DNA of 64,000 nt from DATATV01 sp035551355. GTDB lineage: Bacteria; Actinomycetota; Actinomycetes; Mycobacteriales; Pseudonocardiaceae. The notes under the pieces are model-generated. The model had not been told where the DNA came from. It searched no databases and saw only the letters and a list, made by a program, of their open reading frames with translations. Of this stretch, positions 51,347 through 60,108 are shown piece by piece. Every line of letters begins with the position of its first letter. Position 1 is the first letter of the stretch. A program made the position numbers and the translations under genes. The DNA lies in the NCBI GenBank assembly GCA_035551355.1, contig DASZNF010000031.1, positions 19,626 through 83,625 on the forward strand, given 5' to 3'.

Positions 51347-52872
51347 ACACCCCGTTGCGCCGGGTCGGCGTCGCCATGATGGCTCTGGTCGCGTTGCTGC
51401 TGGCCAACATCACCTACATCCAGGTGATCGACGCCAGCACCTACCAGGACAGCACCTACAACAAGCGGCAGATCGAGAACGAGTTCGCCCAGCAGCGCGG
51501 ACTGATCCTGGCCGCCGACGGCAGCACCCTGGCCACCTCGGTGGCCACCAACGACTCGCTGAAGTACCTGCGCACCTACTCCAACGGCCCGATGTACGCG
51601 CCGGTCACCGGCTACTTCTCGGTGTCCTCCGGCCCGCACGGCATGGAGTTCGCGGAGAACTCGGTTCTCAACGGCAGCGATGACCGGCTGTTCGTGCGCC
51701 GGCTGTCCGACCTGATCACCGGCCGCAACCCGGCCGGCGGCGACGTGGAGCTCACCGTCGACCCGAAGATCCAGTCGGCCGCCTACAACTACATGGTCCA
51801 GCACGGGTTCTCCGGTTCCGCGGTGGCCATCCAGCCCTCCACCGGGCAGGTGCTGGCCATGGTCAGCGTGCCCTCCTACGACCCGAACAAGCTGGCCGGC
51901 CACGACACCACGGCGGCCGGCCAGGCCTACTCCAGCTACAGCCCGACCTCGCCGTCCAGCCCGCTGCTCAACCAGGCGACCAACGCCGCCTACCAGCCGG
52001 GCTCCACGTTCAAGATGGTGGTGTCCACCGCGGCGCTGGACAACAACGTCGACGACGAGAACACCGACAATCTCCCGGCGCAGCCGGCGATCACGCTGCC
52101 CGGCACCAGCACCCTGCTGCACAACTTCGACTCGGAGACCTGCCCGGGCGGGTCCGGCGGCAACGTGTCCATGAAGGACGCGCTGGCCCACTCCTGCAAC
52201 ACCGCGTTCGCCACCCTGGCCGGCCGGGTCGGCGCGGCCAACCTGTCGGCGCAGGCGGCCAAGTTCGGCTTCGGCCGGTCCGACCTGGCCGTGCCGCTCG
52301 GCGTGACCACCTCGTGCCTCGGCCCGGCCGCGAACAACAACTGCCTGAACATCCAGAACGGCGCGCCCGGCCTCTACCAGAGCGGCATCGGCCAGCTGGA
52401 CGTGCAGGAGACCCCGCTGCAGAACGCGATGATCGGCGCGACCATCGCCAACGGCGGCTCCGAGATGCAGCCGCAGCTGGTGAAGAAGATCCTGGCCCCG
52501 GACCTGTCCACCATCCAGGACTTCTCCGCCACCACGCTCAACTCCAGCGTGATGTCGTCCACCACCGCCTCGACGCTGACCGACATGATGGAGGCCTCGG
52601 AGCAGAACTCCGGGACCACCTGCAAGAACTCCTCCATCACCATCGCGTCCAAGACGGGCACCGCCGAGCACGGCAACGACCCGAAGAACGTGCAGCCCTA
52701 CGGCTGGTACGTGGCGTTCGTGCCGGGCAGCAACGGCAACCCCTCGCCCATCGCGGTGGCCGTGGTGGTCACCTCGGGCGGCAACTTCGACCTGGCCACG
52801 GTCGGCGCGAAGGTGGCCGGCCCGGTCGGCCGGTCGATGATCAACACCGCGATGGGGGACACCGCGTGCTGA
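51343..52872 (+). CDS. pbpA: Class B penicillin-binding protein PbpA
   Basis: A 509-residue transpeptidase. It has a short cytoplasmic tail, one membrane helix (~8-28), a dimerisation domain (~50-140) and a transpeptidase domain (~155-505). The active-site motifs are S221-TFK, S284-CN and K437-TG. It cross-links peptidoglycan made by RodA. Several extra cysteines (C267, C285, C325, C334, C427) suggest disulfides. PbpA is a PknB substrate in mycobacteria. It overlaps rodA by 4 bp and pknA by 7 bp. Confidence 0.96.
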   Translation: MNTPLRRVGVAMMALVALLLANITYIQVIDASTYQDSTYNKRQIENEFAQQRGLILAADGSTLATSVATNDSLKYLRTYSNGPMYAPVTGYFSVSSGPHGMEFAENSVLNGSDDRLFVRRLSDLITGRNPAGGDVELTVDPKIQSAAYNYMVQHGFSGSAVAIQPSTGQVLAMVSVPSYDPNKLAGHDTTAAGQAYSSYSPTSPSSPLLNQATNAAYQPGSTFKMVVSTAALDNNVDDENTDNLPAQPAITLPGTSTLLHNFDSETCPGGSGGNVSMKDALAHSCNTAFATLAGRVGAANLSAQAAKFGFGRSDLAVPLGVTTSCLGPAANNNCLNIQNGAPGLYQSGIGQLDVQETPLQNAMIGATIANGGSEMQPQLVKKILAPDLSTIQDFSATTLNSSVMSSTTASTLTDMMEASEQNSGTTCKNSSITIASKTGTAEHGNDPKNVQPYGWYVAFVPGSNGNPSPIAVAVVVTSGGNFDLATVGAKVAGPVGRSMINTAMGDTAC

Positions 52873-54368
52873 CCTCGGGGCAACTGCTGGCCGACCGCTA
52901 CCGGCTCGCCCGCCGGATCGCGGTCGGCGGCATGGGCGAGGTCTGGGAGGCCGCGGACACCCGGCTGGACCGCCGGGTCGCGGTCAAGGTGCTCAAGCCG
53001 GAACTGTGCGGGGACGCGGAGTTCCTGCACCGGTTCCGGGCCGAGGCCCGCACCACCGCCTCGCTCAACCACCCCGGGATCGCCGGCGTGCACGACTACG
53101 GCGAGACCGCGGCCATCCCGGACGGCCCGCAGGACACCGCCTACCTGGTGATGGAGCTGGTCGAGGGCGAGCCGCTCTCGGCCATCCTGGCCCAGCACGG
53201 CCGGCTGTCCGCGGAGACCACGCTGGACATCATGGAGCAGGCCGGGCACGCGCTGCAGGCCGCGCACGAGCGGGGTTTCGTGCACCGCGACGTCAAGCCG
53301 GGCAACATCCTGGTGGTGGCCGGCACCGGTGGCCACATCGTCGTGAAGCTGACCGACTTCGGCATCGCCAAGGCGGCCGAGTCGGCGCCGGTGACCCGGT
53401 CGGGCATGGTCATGGGCACCGCCCACTACATCGCCCCGGAGCAGGCGCTCGGCCAGCCCGCGGAACCGGCCAGCGACGTGTACTCGCTGGCCGTGGTCGG
53501 CTACGAGTGCCTGATCGGGCACCGGCCGTTCCTGTCCGAGAACGCGGTGACCGTGGCCATGATGCACATCCGGGACGTGGCCCCGCCGCTGCCGCCGGAC
53601 GTGCCGCCCGGGCTGCGCGCGCTGATCGAGGCCACCCTGGTCAAGGATCCCCGGCAGCGCTACCGCAGCGGCGGGGAGTTCGCCGCGGCCGCCGCCGCGG
53701 TGCGGGCCGGGATGCCGCTGCCCACGCCCTCCGGGCTGGCGCTGGCCGGTCCGCCGCCCGCGGCCCAGCCGATCGGCGCCGCGATCCCCGCAGCCCCTCC
53801 GCTCGGCGGTGGAACCCGCCCGCCGATGACCCCGGTGCCGCCGCCACCCAGTGTGCCGGGGTACGTCGCCGGGCCGGGCACCATCCCGCCGCACCACTTC
53901 CCGCAGCTGCCCCGCCCCCGCCGCCGTACCGCGGTGTGGGTGGTCGTCGTTGTGCTGATGGTGGTGGTGCTGGTGGCGATCGGCGCCTGGGCCATCACCA
54001 CCGCGATCCGGCACAGCTCCTCCACCGGCGGATCGGGCACCGATCAGGGCGGCCAGGCAACCACCGGGCACCCCCTGGGCGTGGTTCCACCGACGGGCGC
54101 CGACAAAGGCAGTGGTGTGCCCGGAGGGCAGACGGTAGACATCGACCAGGTCCTGCGCGTGGGCGAACCGGCCGACGTCGCGGCCGGCGCTACGGCGCAG
54201 GCCGGGCTCCGCCCCCGGGTCCGGACCAGCGAGGGCACCGAATACACAGAAAACGACCAATCCGGCGAGGCACACTGCTCAGTCACGAACTGGACTCCTG
54301 GCGGCGCGGTGGCGATCGGCACGACCGTGACGATCACCTGTGCCCCGGACCACACGACCGGTGGATGA
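52866..54368 (+). CDS. pknA: Ser/Thr protein kinase PknA
   Basis: A 500-residue transmembrane kinase. The kinase domain (~10-275) has the glycine loop AVGGMGEV, K41, HRDVKPGN with catalytic D142, and DFG at 164-166. Its activation loop APVTRSGMVMGTAHYIAPEQ keeps T177 but has S179 where the mycobacterial PknA loop usually has a second Thr. A Pro-rich juxtamembrane region, a transmembrane helix (~358-380) and an unusually long (~120 residue) extracytoplasmic tail follow. The GTG at 52866 overlaps the pbpA stop. PknA phosphorylates division and cell-wall proteins. Confidence 0.95.
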   Translation: MLTSGQLLADRYRLARRIAVGGMGEVWEAADTRLDRRVAVKVLKPELCGDAEFLHRFRAEARTTASLNHPGIAGVHDYGETAAIPDGPQDTAYLVMELVEGEPLSAILAQHGRLSAETTLDIMEQAGHALQAAHERGFVHRDVKPGNILVVAGTGGHIVVKLTDFGIAKAAESAPVTRSGMVMGTAHYIAPEQALGQPAEPASDVYSLAVVGYECLIGHRPFLSENAVTVAMMHIRDVAPPLPPDVPPGLRALIEATLVKDPRQRYRSGGEFAAAAAAVRAGMPLPTPSGLALAGPPPAAQPIGAAIPAAPPLGGGTRPPMTPVPPPPSVPGYVAGPGTIPPHHFPQLPRPRRRTAVWVVVVVLMVVVLVAIGAWAITTAIRHSSSTGGSGTDQGGQATTGHPLGVVPPTGADKGSGVPGGQTVDIDQVLRVGEPADVAAGATAQAGLRPRVRTSEGTEYTENDQSGEAHCSVTNWTPGGAVAIGTTVTITCAPDHTTGG

Positions 54369-54434
54369 GCTGATGGCCGACCGAGCACGAGGCATGATGA
54401 GTGAACCGTTGACAAGGACCGGGACAACGTACTG

Positions 54435-56510
54435 ATGAGTACTCCGCGCTTGCTGTCCAACCGCTACGAGTTGGGCGATACGCTCGGTTACGGCGGGATG
54501 TCCGAGGTCCACAAGGGCCGGGACGTCCGGCTCGGCCGGGACGTCGCGGTCAAGGTACTGCGTGCCGACCTGGCCCGGGACCCGCAGTTCCAGGAGCGGT
54601 TCCGCCGGGAGGCGCAGAACGCCGCGGCACTCAACCACCCCGCGATCGTGGCCGTCTACGACACCGGCGAGACCCGGACCGACTTCGGTCCGCTGCCCTA
54701 CATCGTCATGGAGTTCGTGGACGGCCGGACCCTGCGGGACATCGTCAAGACCGAGGGGCCGCTGCCGGGCAAACGGGCCATGGAGGTCATGGCCGACGTG
54801 TCCGCCGCGCTGGACTTCAGTCACCGGCACGGCATCGTGCACCGGGACGTGAAGCCGGCCAACGTGATGATCACCAAGACCGGCGCGGTCAAGGTGATGG
54901 ACTTCGGCATCGCCCGCGCGGTGGCCGACGGCCAGGCCGCGGTCACCCAGACTGCCGCGGTGATCGGCACCGCGCAGTACCTGTCCCCGGAACAGGCCCG
55001 GGGCGAGGCGGTGGACGCCCGCAGTGACGTCTACGCCTCCGGCTGTGTGCTGTTCGAGCTGCTCACCGGCGAGCCGCCGTTCACCGGCGACTCCCCCGTG
55101 GCCGTGGCCTACCAGCACGTCCGGGAGGACCCCAAGCCGCCGTCGGCGCTCAACCCGCGGGTCACCCCGGCGCTGGACGCGATCGTGCTCAAGGCGATGG
55201 CCAAGGGCCCGGCCAACCGCTACCAGTCGGCCGCCGAGATGCGCGGCGACCTGGTGCGGGTGCTGTCCGGCCAGCGGCCCGCCGCCCCGGCGGTGATGAC
55301 CGACTCCGATCGCACCTCGATGATGGGCGCGGGCGCCCGCACCGAGGTGATGGGCGGCGGCAGGCACCGGCCGGAGGCGCTGGAAGACGACTACGACGAT
55401 TACGACGACTACGGCGGCGGGTTCGACCCGGACGAGGAAGCGCGGCGCAAACGCAAGCGCAACTGGATCATCGCCGCTGTGGTCGCCGTGGTCGTGCTGA
55501 TCGCGCTGGCCATCTTCCTGATCCCGAAGCTGGCCGGGAACAACAGCCACAACGGCCAGTCCCAGGTGCCCGACCTGACCGGCAAACCGCAGGCCCAGGC
55601 CATCTCCACGCTGACCGGGCTGAACCTGAAGCCCAACACCAAGCAGGTGATCTGCCCGGCGGCCAACGGCTCGAACACCGGGTCGACCAGCTCCAACTCG
55701 CCGTTCCCGTGCACCAACGCCAGCCAGGTCGGCACCGTGCTGGGCACCGACCCGGGCAGCGGCACCTACCTGGACCCGGGTTCCACGGTGAACGTGTACG
55801 TGGGCGTGGCGCCGAACAACCCGACGGTGCCCGACCTGACCAACAAGTCCCCGCAGGACGCGCAGACCGCGCTGCAGGCGGTCGGGCTGACCCTGGGCCC
55901 GACAACCAACCAGCCGACCGCGAACAGCGCCCAGGTCGGCAAGGTGATCAACCAGACGGTCACCGCGGGCACCCAGGTGACCCCGGGCTCCGCGGTGGGC
56001 ATCACGGTCGGCACCGCCGAGCCGACCCACACGCTGCCCGATCTGGCCGGTGACACCCAGGCCCAGGCCACCTCGACGTTGCAGGGGCTGAACCTGAGGG
56101 TGGCCACGACCACGGTGCAGAGCGCGCAACCCAAGGGCACGGTGATCAACACCAACCCGGGTGCGGGCGCCACGGTGGCCGAGCAGACCACGGTCACGCT
56201 GAACATCTCCGACGGCAGCCAGGCCGGGTTCAGCATGCCCAACATCATCAACAGCACGCAGAACGAAGCCCGGCAGATTCTGAAGGGCATGGGCTGGACC
56301 GGATCGTTCAACGTCACCCAGGTGCCGACCGAGGATCCGACCCAGAACGGCCTGATCGCCGACTCCAACCCGGAGCCCGGTACGCAGGTGCAGGACGGGC
56401 AGACGATCAACATCAACGTCTACCAGTTCTCCATCGGCGGCGGGGGCAGCGGCGGTGGCACCACCACCAGCTGCACCCCCTCGATCGTCAACCCGAACTG
56501 CGGCGGCTGA
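54435..56510 (+). CDS. pknB: Ser/Thr protein kinase PknB with four PASTA domains
   Basis: A 691-residue kinase. Its numbering is identical to M. tuberculosis PknB through the kinase: K40, D138, D156, activation-loop T171 and T173, and juxtamembrane T294/S295. The transmembrane helix is at ~344-364. Four extracellular PASTA repeats follow (~375-465, ~467-535, ~536-600, ~602-672). The first has a Ser/Asn-rich insertion bounded by two cysteines (C417 and C437 region). PASTA repeats sense muropeptides or lipid II. It is the last gene of the operon, 66 bp after pknA, and is followed by a strong terminator. Confidence 0.97.
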   Translation: MSTPRLLSNRYELGDTLGYGGMSEVHKGRDVRLGRDVAVKVLRADLARDPQFQERFRREAQNAAALNHPAIVAVYDTGETRTDFGPLPYIVMEFVDGRTLRDIVKTEGPLPGKRAMEVMADVSAALDFSHRHGIVHRDVKPANVMITKTGAVKVMDFGIARAVADGQAAVTQTAAVIGTAQYLSPEQARGEAVDARSDVYASGCVLFELLTGEPPFTGDSPVAVAYQHVREDPKPPSALNPRVTPALDAIVLKAMAKGPANRYQSAAEMRGDLVRVLSGQRPAAPAVMTDSDRTSMMGAGARTEVMGGGRHRPEALEDDYDDYDDYGGGFDPDEEARRKRKRNWIIAAVVAVVVLIALAIFLIPKLAGNNSHNGQSQVPDLTGKPQAQAISTLTGLNLKPNTKQVICPAANGSNTGSTSSNSPFPCTNASQVGTVLGTDPGSGTYLDPGSTVNVYVGVAPNNPTVPDLTNKSPQDAQTALQAVGLTLGPTTNQPTANSAQVGKVINQTVTAGTQVTPGSAVGITVGTAEPTHTLPDLAGDTQAQATSTLQGLNLRVATTTVQSAQPKGTVINTNPGAGATVAEQTTVTLNISDGSQAGFSMPNIINSTQNEARQILKGMGWTGSFNVTQVPTEDPTQNGLIADSNPEPGTQVQDGQTININVYQFSIGGGGSGGGTTTSCTPSIVNPNCGG

Positions 56511-56524
56511 TCGACCAGACCGGA

Positions 56525-56562
56525 TCGGGGCCCGCGGATCAACTCCGCGGGCCCCGATTTTC
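56525..56562. terminator. pknB/trpG bidirectional terminator
   Basis: TCGGGGCCCGCGGA and its exact reverse complement (14-bp stem, 5-nt loop TCAAC) are followed by TTTTCGTTT. It sits between the convergent pknB and trpG genes. The strongest terminator in the window. Confidence 0.9.
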
Positions 56563-56602
56563 GTTTCCGGGTAAGGCTTTCCTCGTCTGTCCGCGGTGGC
56601 TC

Positions 56603-57262
56603 CTAGACGGCGGCGGCCGCGGCCAGTTCGCGCAGTTGGGACTCCAATGTGGACACCCGGGGCTCGTCGAAGGGCAGCCCGCACCCGGCCAGCCAGTTGG
56701 CCAGCATCCGGTGGCCGCCGTCGGTGAGCACCGACTCCGGGTGGAACTGCACGCCCTCCACCGGCAGCTCCCGGTGCCGCAGGCCCATCACGATCCCGCT
56801 GTCCGTGCGCGCGGTGATCTCGAAGGCGTCCGGCACGGTGTCCGGCCGCACGGTCAGCGAGTGGTAGCGGGTCGCGGTGAACGGGTCGGGCAGCCCGGCC
56901 AGCACCCCGGCGCCGTCGTGGTGCACCTGGCTGGTCTTGCCGTGCAGCAGTTCCGGCGCGCGTTCCACGGTCGCGCCCCAGGCCACCCCGATCGCCTGAT
57001 GGCCGAGGCACACCCCGAGCACCGGCAGCTCGCGGCCGGCGCAGGTGCGGATGACCTCGATGCTGCGCCCGGCCCGCTCCGGCACACCGGGCCCCGGGCT
57101 GACCAGCACCCCGGACACCGTATCCAGCAACCCGGGCAGCGCTTCCGGCCCGAGGTCGGCGTGGTCGTTGCGGCGTACCTCGCAGTCCACCCCGAGCTGG
57201 GCCAGATACTGCACCAGGTTGTAGACGAAGCTGTCGTAGTTGTCGACCACCAGCACGCGCAT
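56603..57262 (-). CDS. trpG: Anthranilate/aminodeoxychorismate synthase glutamine amidotransferase
   Basis: A 219-residue class I amidotransferase that supplies ammonia from glutamine to chorismate-utilising synthases. Motifs are VVDNYDSFVYNL, SPGPGVPE, the nucleophile Cys in GVCLGHQAIG and the His/Glu of GVQFHPESVLT. By length and position it equals Rv0013 (trpG/pabA); it may serve both tryptophan and folate synthesis. A leaderless-type -10 precedes the ATG. The sortase and a small membrane-protein gene lie upstream on the same strand. Confidence 0.93.
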   Translation of the reverse strand: MRVLVVDNYDSFVYNLVQYLAQLGVDCEVRRNDHADLGPEALPGLLDTVSGVLVSPGPGVPERAGRSIEVIRTCAGRELPVLGVCLGHQAIGVAWGATVERAPELLHGKTSQVHHDGAGVLAGLPDPFTATRYHSLTVRPDTVPDAFEITARTDSGIVMGLRHRELPVEGVQFHPESVLTDGGHRMLANWLAGCGLPFDEPRVSTLESQLRELAAAAAV

Positions 57263-57268
57263 GCCGCC

Positions 57269-57274
57269 AGCGTA
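57269..57274 (-). promoter_or_regulatory. -10 element, leaderless trpG
   Basis: TACGCT on the minus strand lies 6 nt before the trpG ATG. Confidence 0.5.
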
Positions 57275-57293
57275 TCGCCGCGGCCCACCGGAT

Positions 57294-57452
57294 TTACTGG
57301 CCCGCGGTCACCTGGTTGAACGGCAGCAGCGGATCGGCCCACGGGAACACCACGAAGAACAGCAGCGCGATCACCCCGCACACCAGCACGATCGCGGTGA
57401 GGACGCGCACCGCGACCGGGCCGGGCAGATGGCGCCACACCCACCCGTACAT
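57294..57452 (-). CDS. 52-residue membrane protein linked to class E sortase
   Basis: A 52-residue protein: MYGWVWRHLPGPVAVR, one transmembrane helix (VLTAIVLVCGVIALLFFVVF), then a short periplasmic-side tail. The ATG overlaps the sortase TGA (TGATG) and GGAG lies within the end of the sortase gene, so translation is coupled. Small proteins like this accompany class E sortases in many actinobacteria and may be accessory subunits. The activity is unknown. Confidence 0.8.
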   Translation of the reverse strand: MYGWVWRHLPGPVAVRVLTAIVLVCGVIALLFFVVFPWADPLLPFNQVTAGQ

Positions 57453-58609
57453 CAGCTGCTCTCCTTCAGCTCGGGCGGCGTGTAGGTCGGCTTGGCCGAG
57501 TTCTTCTTCCAGTCCTGGGTGAGCACCGCGTGCACGATCAGCCGGTGGCTGGAGGAGAACTTCGGGGTGCAGGTGGTCATCGTCAGCAACGACACCTCCT
57601 GGCCCTGGGACAGCGTGGTGTACGGGTAGTGCGGCACCGGCGCGACCACGTCGCTCTCCGAGGGCAGCACCGTCTCCTGGCCGACCGTCTGGCTGTACTC
57701 GCCGCCCAGCGGGGCCACCTTGCCGCCCTCGCCGTCCGGTCCGCTGCACAGCGAACTCCTGGCCTTGGCGCTGTTCGCCCAGCCGCTCACCTCGTCGGCG
57801 AAGGGCAGCACCCGGTAGACGAACCAGTCCGACTGGGTCTCCACCACGATCGAGTCACAGGAGGCCAGCAGGTCCAGGTCGTTGAACGGGGCGCCCTGGC
57901 CCACCCGGTGCCCGGCCACCGCGAAGTTGCCCGGATCGCCGGGCAGCGCGCTGCCCGGGTAGTGACCCGGCCCGATGGCCAGATCGGCCTGGGCGTCGCC
58001 CTCCACGATGGTGAACCGGTAGTCCGGCCCCAGCGCGGGCACGTACATCACCGCGATGCCGTGGCCCTCGGTCAGGTCGTAGTGGGTGGTGCGGCCGCCG
58101 TTGACCGTGTCCCACTCCTGCTGCAGCGCGTCGGCCGCCTGGGACTGCTTCTGGGCGGAGAAGATGTTGGTCACGTAGACCTCGTAGACCACGAACAGCA
58201 TGACCACCACGCCCAGGGTGATCATCACCTCGCCCGCGGTCCGGGTGATCCTGCGGCCCAGGGTGTCCGGCGGGAGCGGCGGGCGGCGGCGGGGGCCGGC
58301 CGCCTCGGGCGCCCGGGACCTGCCGGGCGCCTCGTCCAGCGCGGTGTCGGCCGGCGCGTGCGGACCGGCAGGCGGCTGGTCGTCCCAGTCGTCCACGCGG
58401 GGGATGTAGTCGGTCTCCTCGACCTTCGGGATGAACTCGGTGGGCCGCTCGGCCGGATTGGGCCGCGGGGGCCGGGGGCCGCGCGGGCCCGGCGGGTAGC
58501 CGCCCGGCGGCCGCGGGCCGGGCCGCCCGGCCCGCGGGTCGAACCCGCCCGGCCGCGGCGCTCCCCCGTCGCCACCCCGTCCTGGACCGGACGGCGGCTG
58601 TTGACTCAC
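57452..58609 (-). CDS. Class E sortase
   Basis: A 385-residue membrane transpeptidase. A long Pro/Gly-rich cytoplasmic N-terminus contains two TxxIPxV elements (T57-EFIPKV and T66-DYIPRV). A transmembrane helix lies at ~126-146. The sortase barrel follows with H234 (VAGHRVGQ), nucleophile C347 (LLTMTTCTP) and R356 (SSHRLIVHA). Class E sortases attach LAxTG-type proteins to the wall. C251 and C288 could form a disulfide. No sorting substrate is visible in the window. GTG 58609 has GGAGG and GAGG upstream. Confidence 0.9.
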   Translation of the reverse strand: MSQQPPSGPGRGGDGGAPRPGGFDPRAGRPGPRPPGGYPPGPRGPRPPRPNPAERPTEFIPKVEETDYIPRVDDWDDQPPAGPHAPADTALDEAPGRSRAPEAAGPRRRPPLPPDTLGRRITRTAGEVMITLGVVVMLFVVYEVYVTNIFSAQKQSQAADALQQEWDTVNGGRTTHYDLTEGHGIAVMYVPALGPDYRFTIVEGDAQADLAIGPGHYPGSALPGDPGNFAVAGHRVGQGAPFNDLDLLASCDSIVVETQSDWFVYRVLPFADEVSGWANSAKARSSLCSGPDGEGGKVAPLGGEYSQTVGQETVLPSESDVVAPVPHYPYTTLSQGQEVSLLTMTTCTPKFSSSHRLIVHAVLTQDWKKNSAKPTYTPPELKESS

Positions 58610-58771
58610 CCTCGGACCTCCGAAAAACCGTCTTTGACCGGCCGAAAACGACGCGGTGGCCGAAATGGAGCGGTTATCGCCCCACTCCTTGTTCGTTAGC
58701 CCCCCGCACTACGTTAACGTGTCCAGGTGGCGGAAGTTGCGCCACAGCCTAGTCAGCTACGCGAGGACACC

Positions 58772-59038
58772 ATGCCCAAGTCCAAGGTCCGCAAGAAGGC
58801 CGTGTACACCGCACCGGCCGACCGACGCACGCCGGTCAAGGCGCGGCTGGCCGGCCCGTCGCATCCGATCTACGTGTCGGTGATGCTGGGCATGATGCTG
58901 CTGGGCCTGGCCTGGCTGGTGGTCACCTACATCGCCTCGGACAAGATCGCGTTCATGAACGCGCTCGGCTCGTGGAACTTCGCCATCGGCTTCGCGCTGA
59001 TGATCGGCGGGCTGCTGATGACCATGCGGTGGCGCTGA
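58772..59038 (+). CDS. crgA: Cell division protein CrgA
   Basis: An 88-residue protein with a basic N-terminus (MPKSKVRKKAVY) and two transmembrane helices (~33-53 and ~64-84), the standard CrgA form. CrgA helps assemble the division site and recruits septal peptidoglycan enzymes; in mycobacteria it interacts with FtsZ, FtsQ, FtsI and CwsA. GAGGA precedes ATG 58772. Its position next to the pknB/trpG block matches Rv0011c. Confidence 0.95.
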   Translation: MPKSKVRKKAVYTAPADRRTPVKARLAGPSHPIYVSVMLGMMLLGLAWLVVTYIASDKIAFMNALGSWNFAIGFALMIGGLLMTMRWR

Positions 59039-59292
59039 GCATCAGGTGAGAATTTCTCGTCACTTTCGGCGATGATTTCGCTACCCAGGGCGATGTGCGC
59101 GAGCCGGCCCGGACGTGGTTCACCCGTCCGGGCCGAGTCATGCATCCGGCGGTTGACATCCGTTCACCGGTGGGTCACCGAACAACATCGCTGTAAGTCA
59201 TCCCCACTGGGGACAACTCCTGTGGACAACTTTGTGCATGAACGCACATAGCAGGTCTTCCCCCGTGCCGGGTACCCCACGGTGGGATGCGA
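59039..59292. other. Intergenic region between crgA and methyltransferase
   Basis: No gene is seen. It holds the hairpin at 59104-59134 and TGTGGACAA at 59221-59229, the reverse complement of the Streptomyces-type DnaA box TTGTCCACA. The similar GGGGACAA lies just upstream. Confidence 0.4.
59104..59134. terminator. Bidirectional terminator hairpin
   Basis: CGGCCCGGACG and CGTCCGGGCCG form an 11-bp perfect stem with a 9-nt loop between the convergent crgA and methyltransferase genes. Confidence 0.6.
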
Positions 59293-60108
59293 TCACGCTT
59301 TGCGACCCACCGCGCCGTAGATCGTGGAGTCCCGTTCCTCGCCCGGCACGTCCCCGGCCGGCACCTCCGGCCGCCACGCCGGACCGAACACCAGCCCCGG
59401 CGGCACCAGCTCGTAGCCGTCGAACAACGCCAGCACGGCCGCGCGCGAGCGCAACGTCACCGGGTTCGCGGTCTGCTGGTAGGCCTCGGCCACCGGGCGC
59501 AGCTCCGGCCGGTGGTCGGCGGTGCCGTGGGTCATGGCCAGGTAGCTGCCCGGCACGGTGGCGTCCCGGTACCCGGCCACCAGCCCGGCCGGATCGGCCT
59601 CGTCCGGCATGAAGTGCACGATGGCGAACATCAGCACCCCGATCGGCCGGCTGAAGTCCAGCAGCGCGGTGGCCCGGGGATGGCCCACCACCCCGGCCGG
59701 ATCGGCCACGTCCGCGCGCAACACGTCCGCCCGCGGGTTGTCGGCCAGGATCAGCTCGCTGTGCGCCACCGCGACCGGCTCGTTGTCCACGTAGAGCACC
59801 CGTACCTCCGGGTCCAGCCGCTGGGCCACCTCGTGCGTGTTGCCGACCGTGGGGATGCCCGAGCCGAGATCCAGGAACTGCCGCACCCCCCGCCCGACCA
59901 GGAAGGACACCGCGCGGCGCAGGAAATTGCGGTTCTGCTGGGCCTGGACCTGGGCGTCGGGCATGGTGACCAGCAGCCGTTTGGCGAAATCCCGGTCCAC
60001 CGCGAAATTGTTGGCCCCGCCCAGTACGTAGTCGTAGATCCGGGCGGCGTTGGGCCTGGTCAGGTCGATGTCCGAAGGCACCCAGTCCAGTTGGTCGTCG
60101 GAGACCAC
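59293..60108 (-). CDS. SAM-dependent methyltransferase (Methyltransf_19 family)
   Basis: A 271-residue protein of the actinobacterial PF04672 (DUF574) family. The conserved start is IDLTRPNAARIYDYVLGGANNFAVDR-like; LDLGSGIPTVGNTHEVAQ is the SAM-binding motif, and YVDNEPVAVAHSELIL follows. Substrates of the family are unknown; members are numerous in mycelial actinobacteria. GTG 60108 follows a GGGGGAA. Its presence between crgA and the Rv0010c-like gene is an insertion relative to mycobacteria. Confidence 0.88.
   Translation of the reverse strand: MVSDDQLDWVPSDIDLTRPNAARIYDYVLGGANNFAVDRDFAKRLLVTMPDAQVQAQQNRNFLRRAVSFLVGRGVRQFLDLGSGIPTVGNTHEVAQRLDPEVRVLYVDNEPVAVAHSELILADNPRADVLRADVADPAGVVGHPRATALLDFSRPIGVLMFAIVHFMPDEADPAGLVAGYRDATVPGSYLAMTHGTADHRPELRPVAEAYQQTANPVTLRSRAAVLALFDGYELVPPGLVFGPAWRPEVPAGDVPGEERDSTIYGAVGRKA

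Noticed and set aside
54409..54414. TTGACA upstream of pknB as a promoter.
   Set aside because: No -10 lies 16-19 bp downstream; the only TANNNN-like match overlaps the start codon with 15-bp spacing. Read-through from the upstream operon is simpler.
57294..57749. A longer frame of 151 codons ending in the 52-residue membrane protein.
   Set aside because: Its upstream part lies inside the sortase gene in another frame; the coupled ATG at 57452 with its own ribosome-binding site is preferred.
1080..59229. Strict DnaA-box matches at 1080-1088 and 59221-59229 as signs of oriC.
   Set aside because: They are single, 58 kb apart and near chance frequency. A true oriC has clustered boxes next to dnaA/dnaN, which are not in the window.
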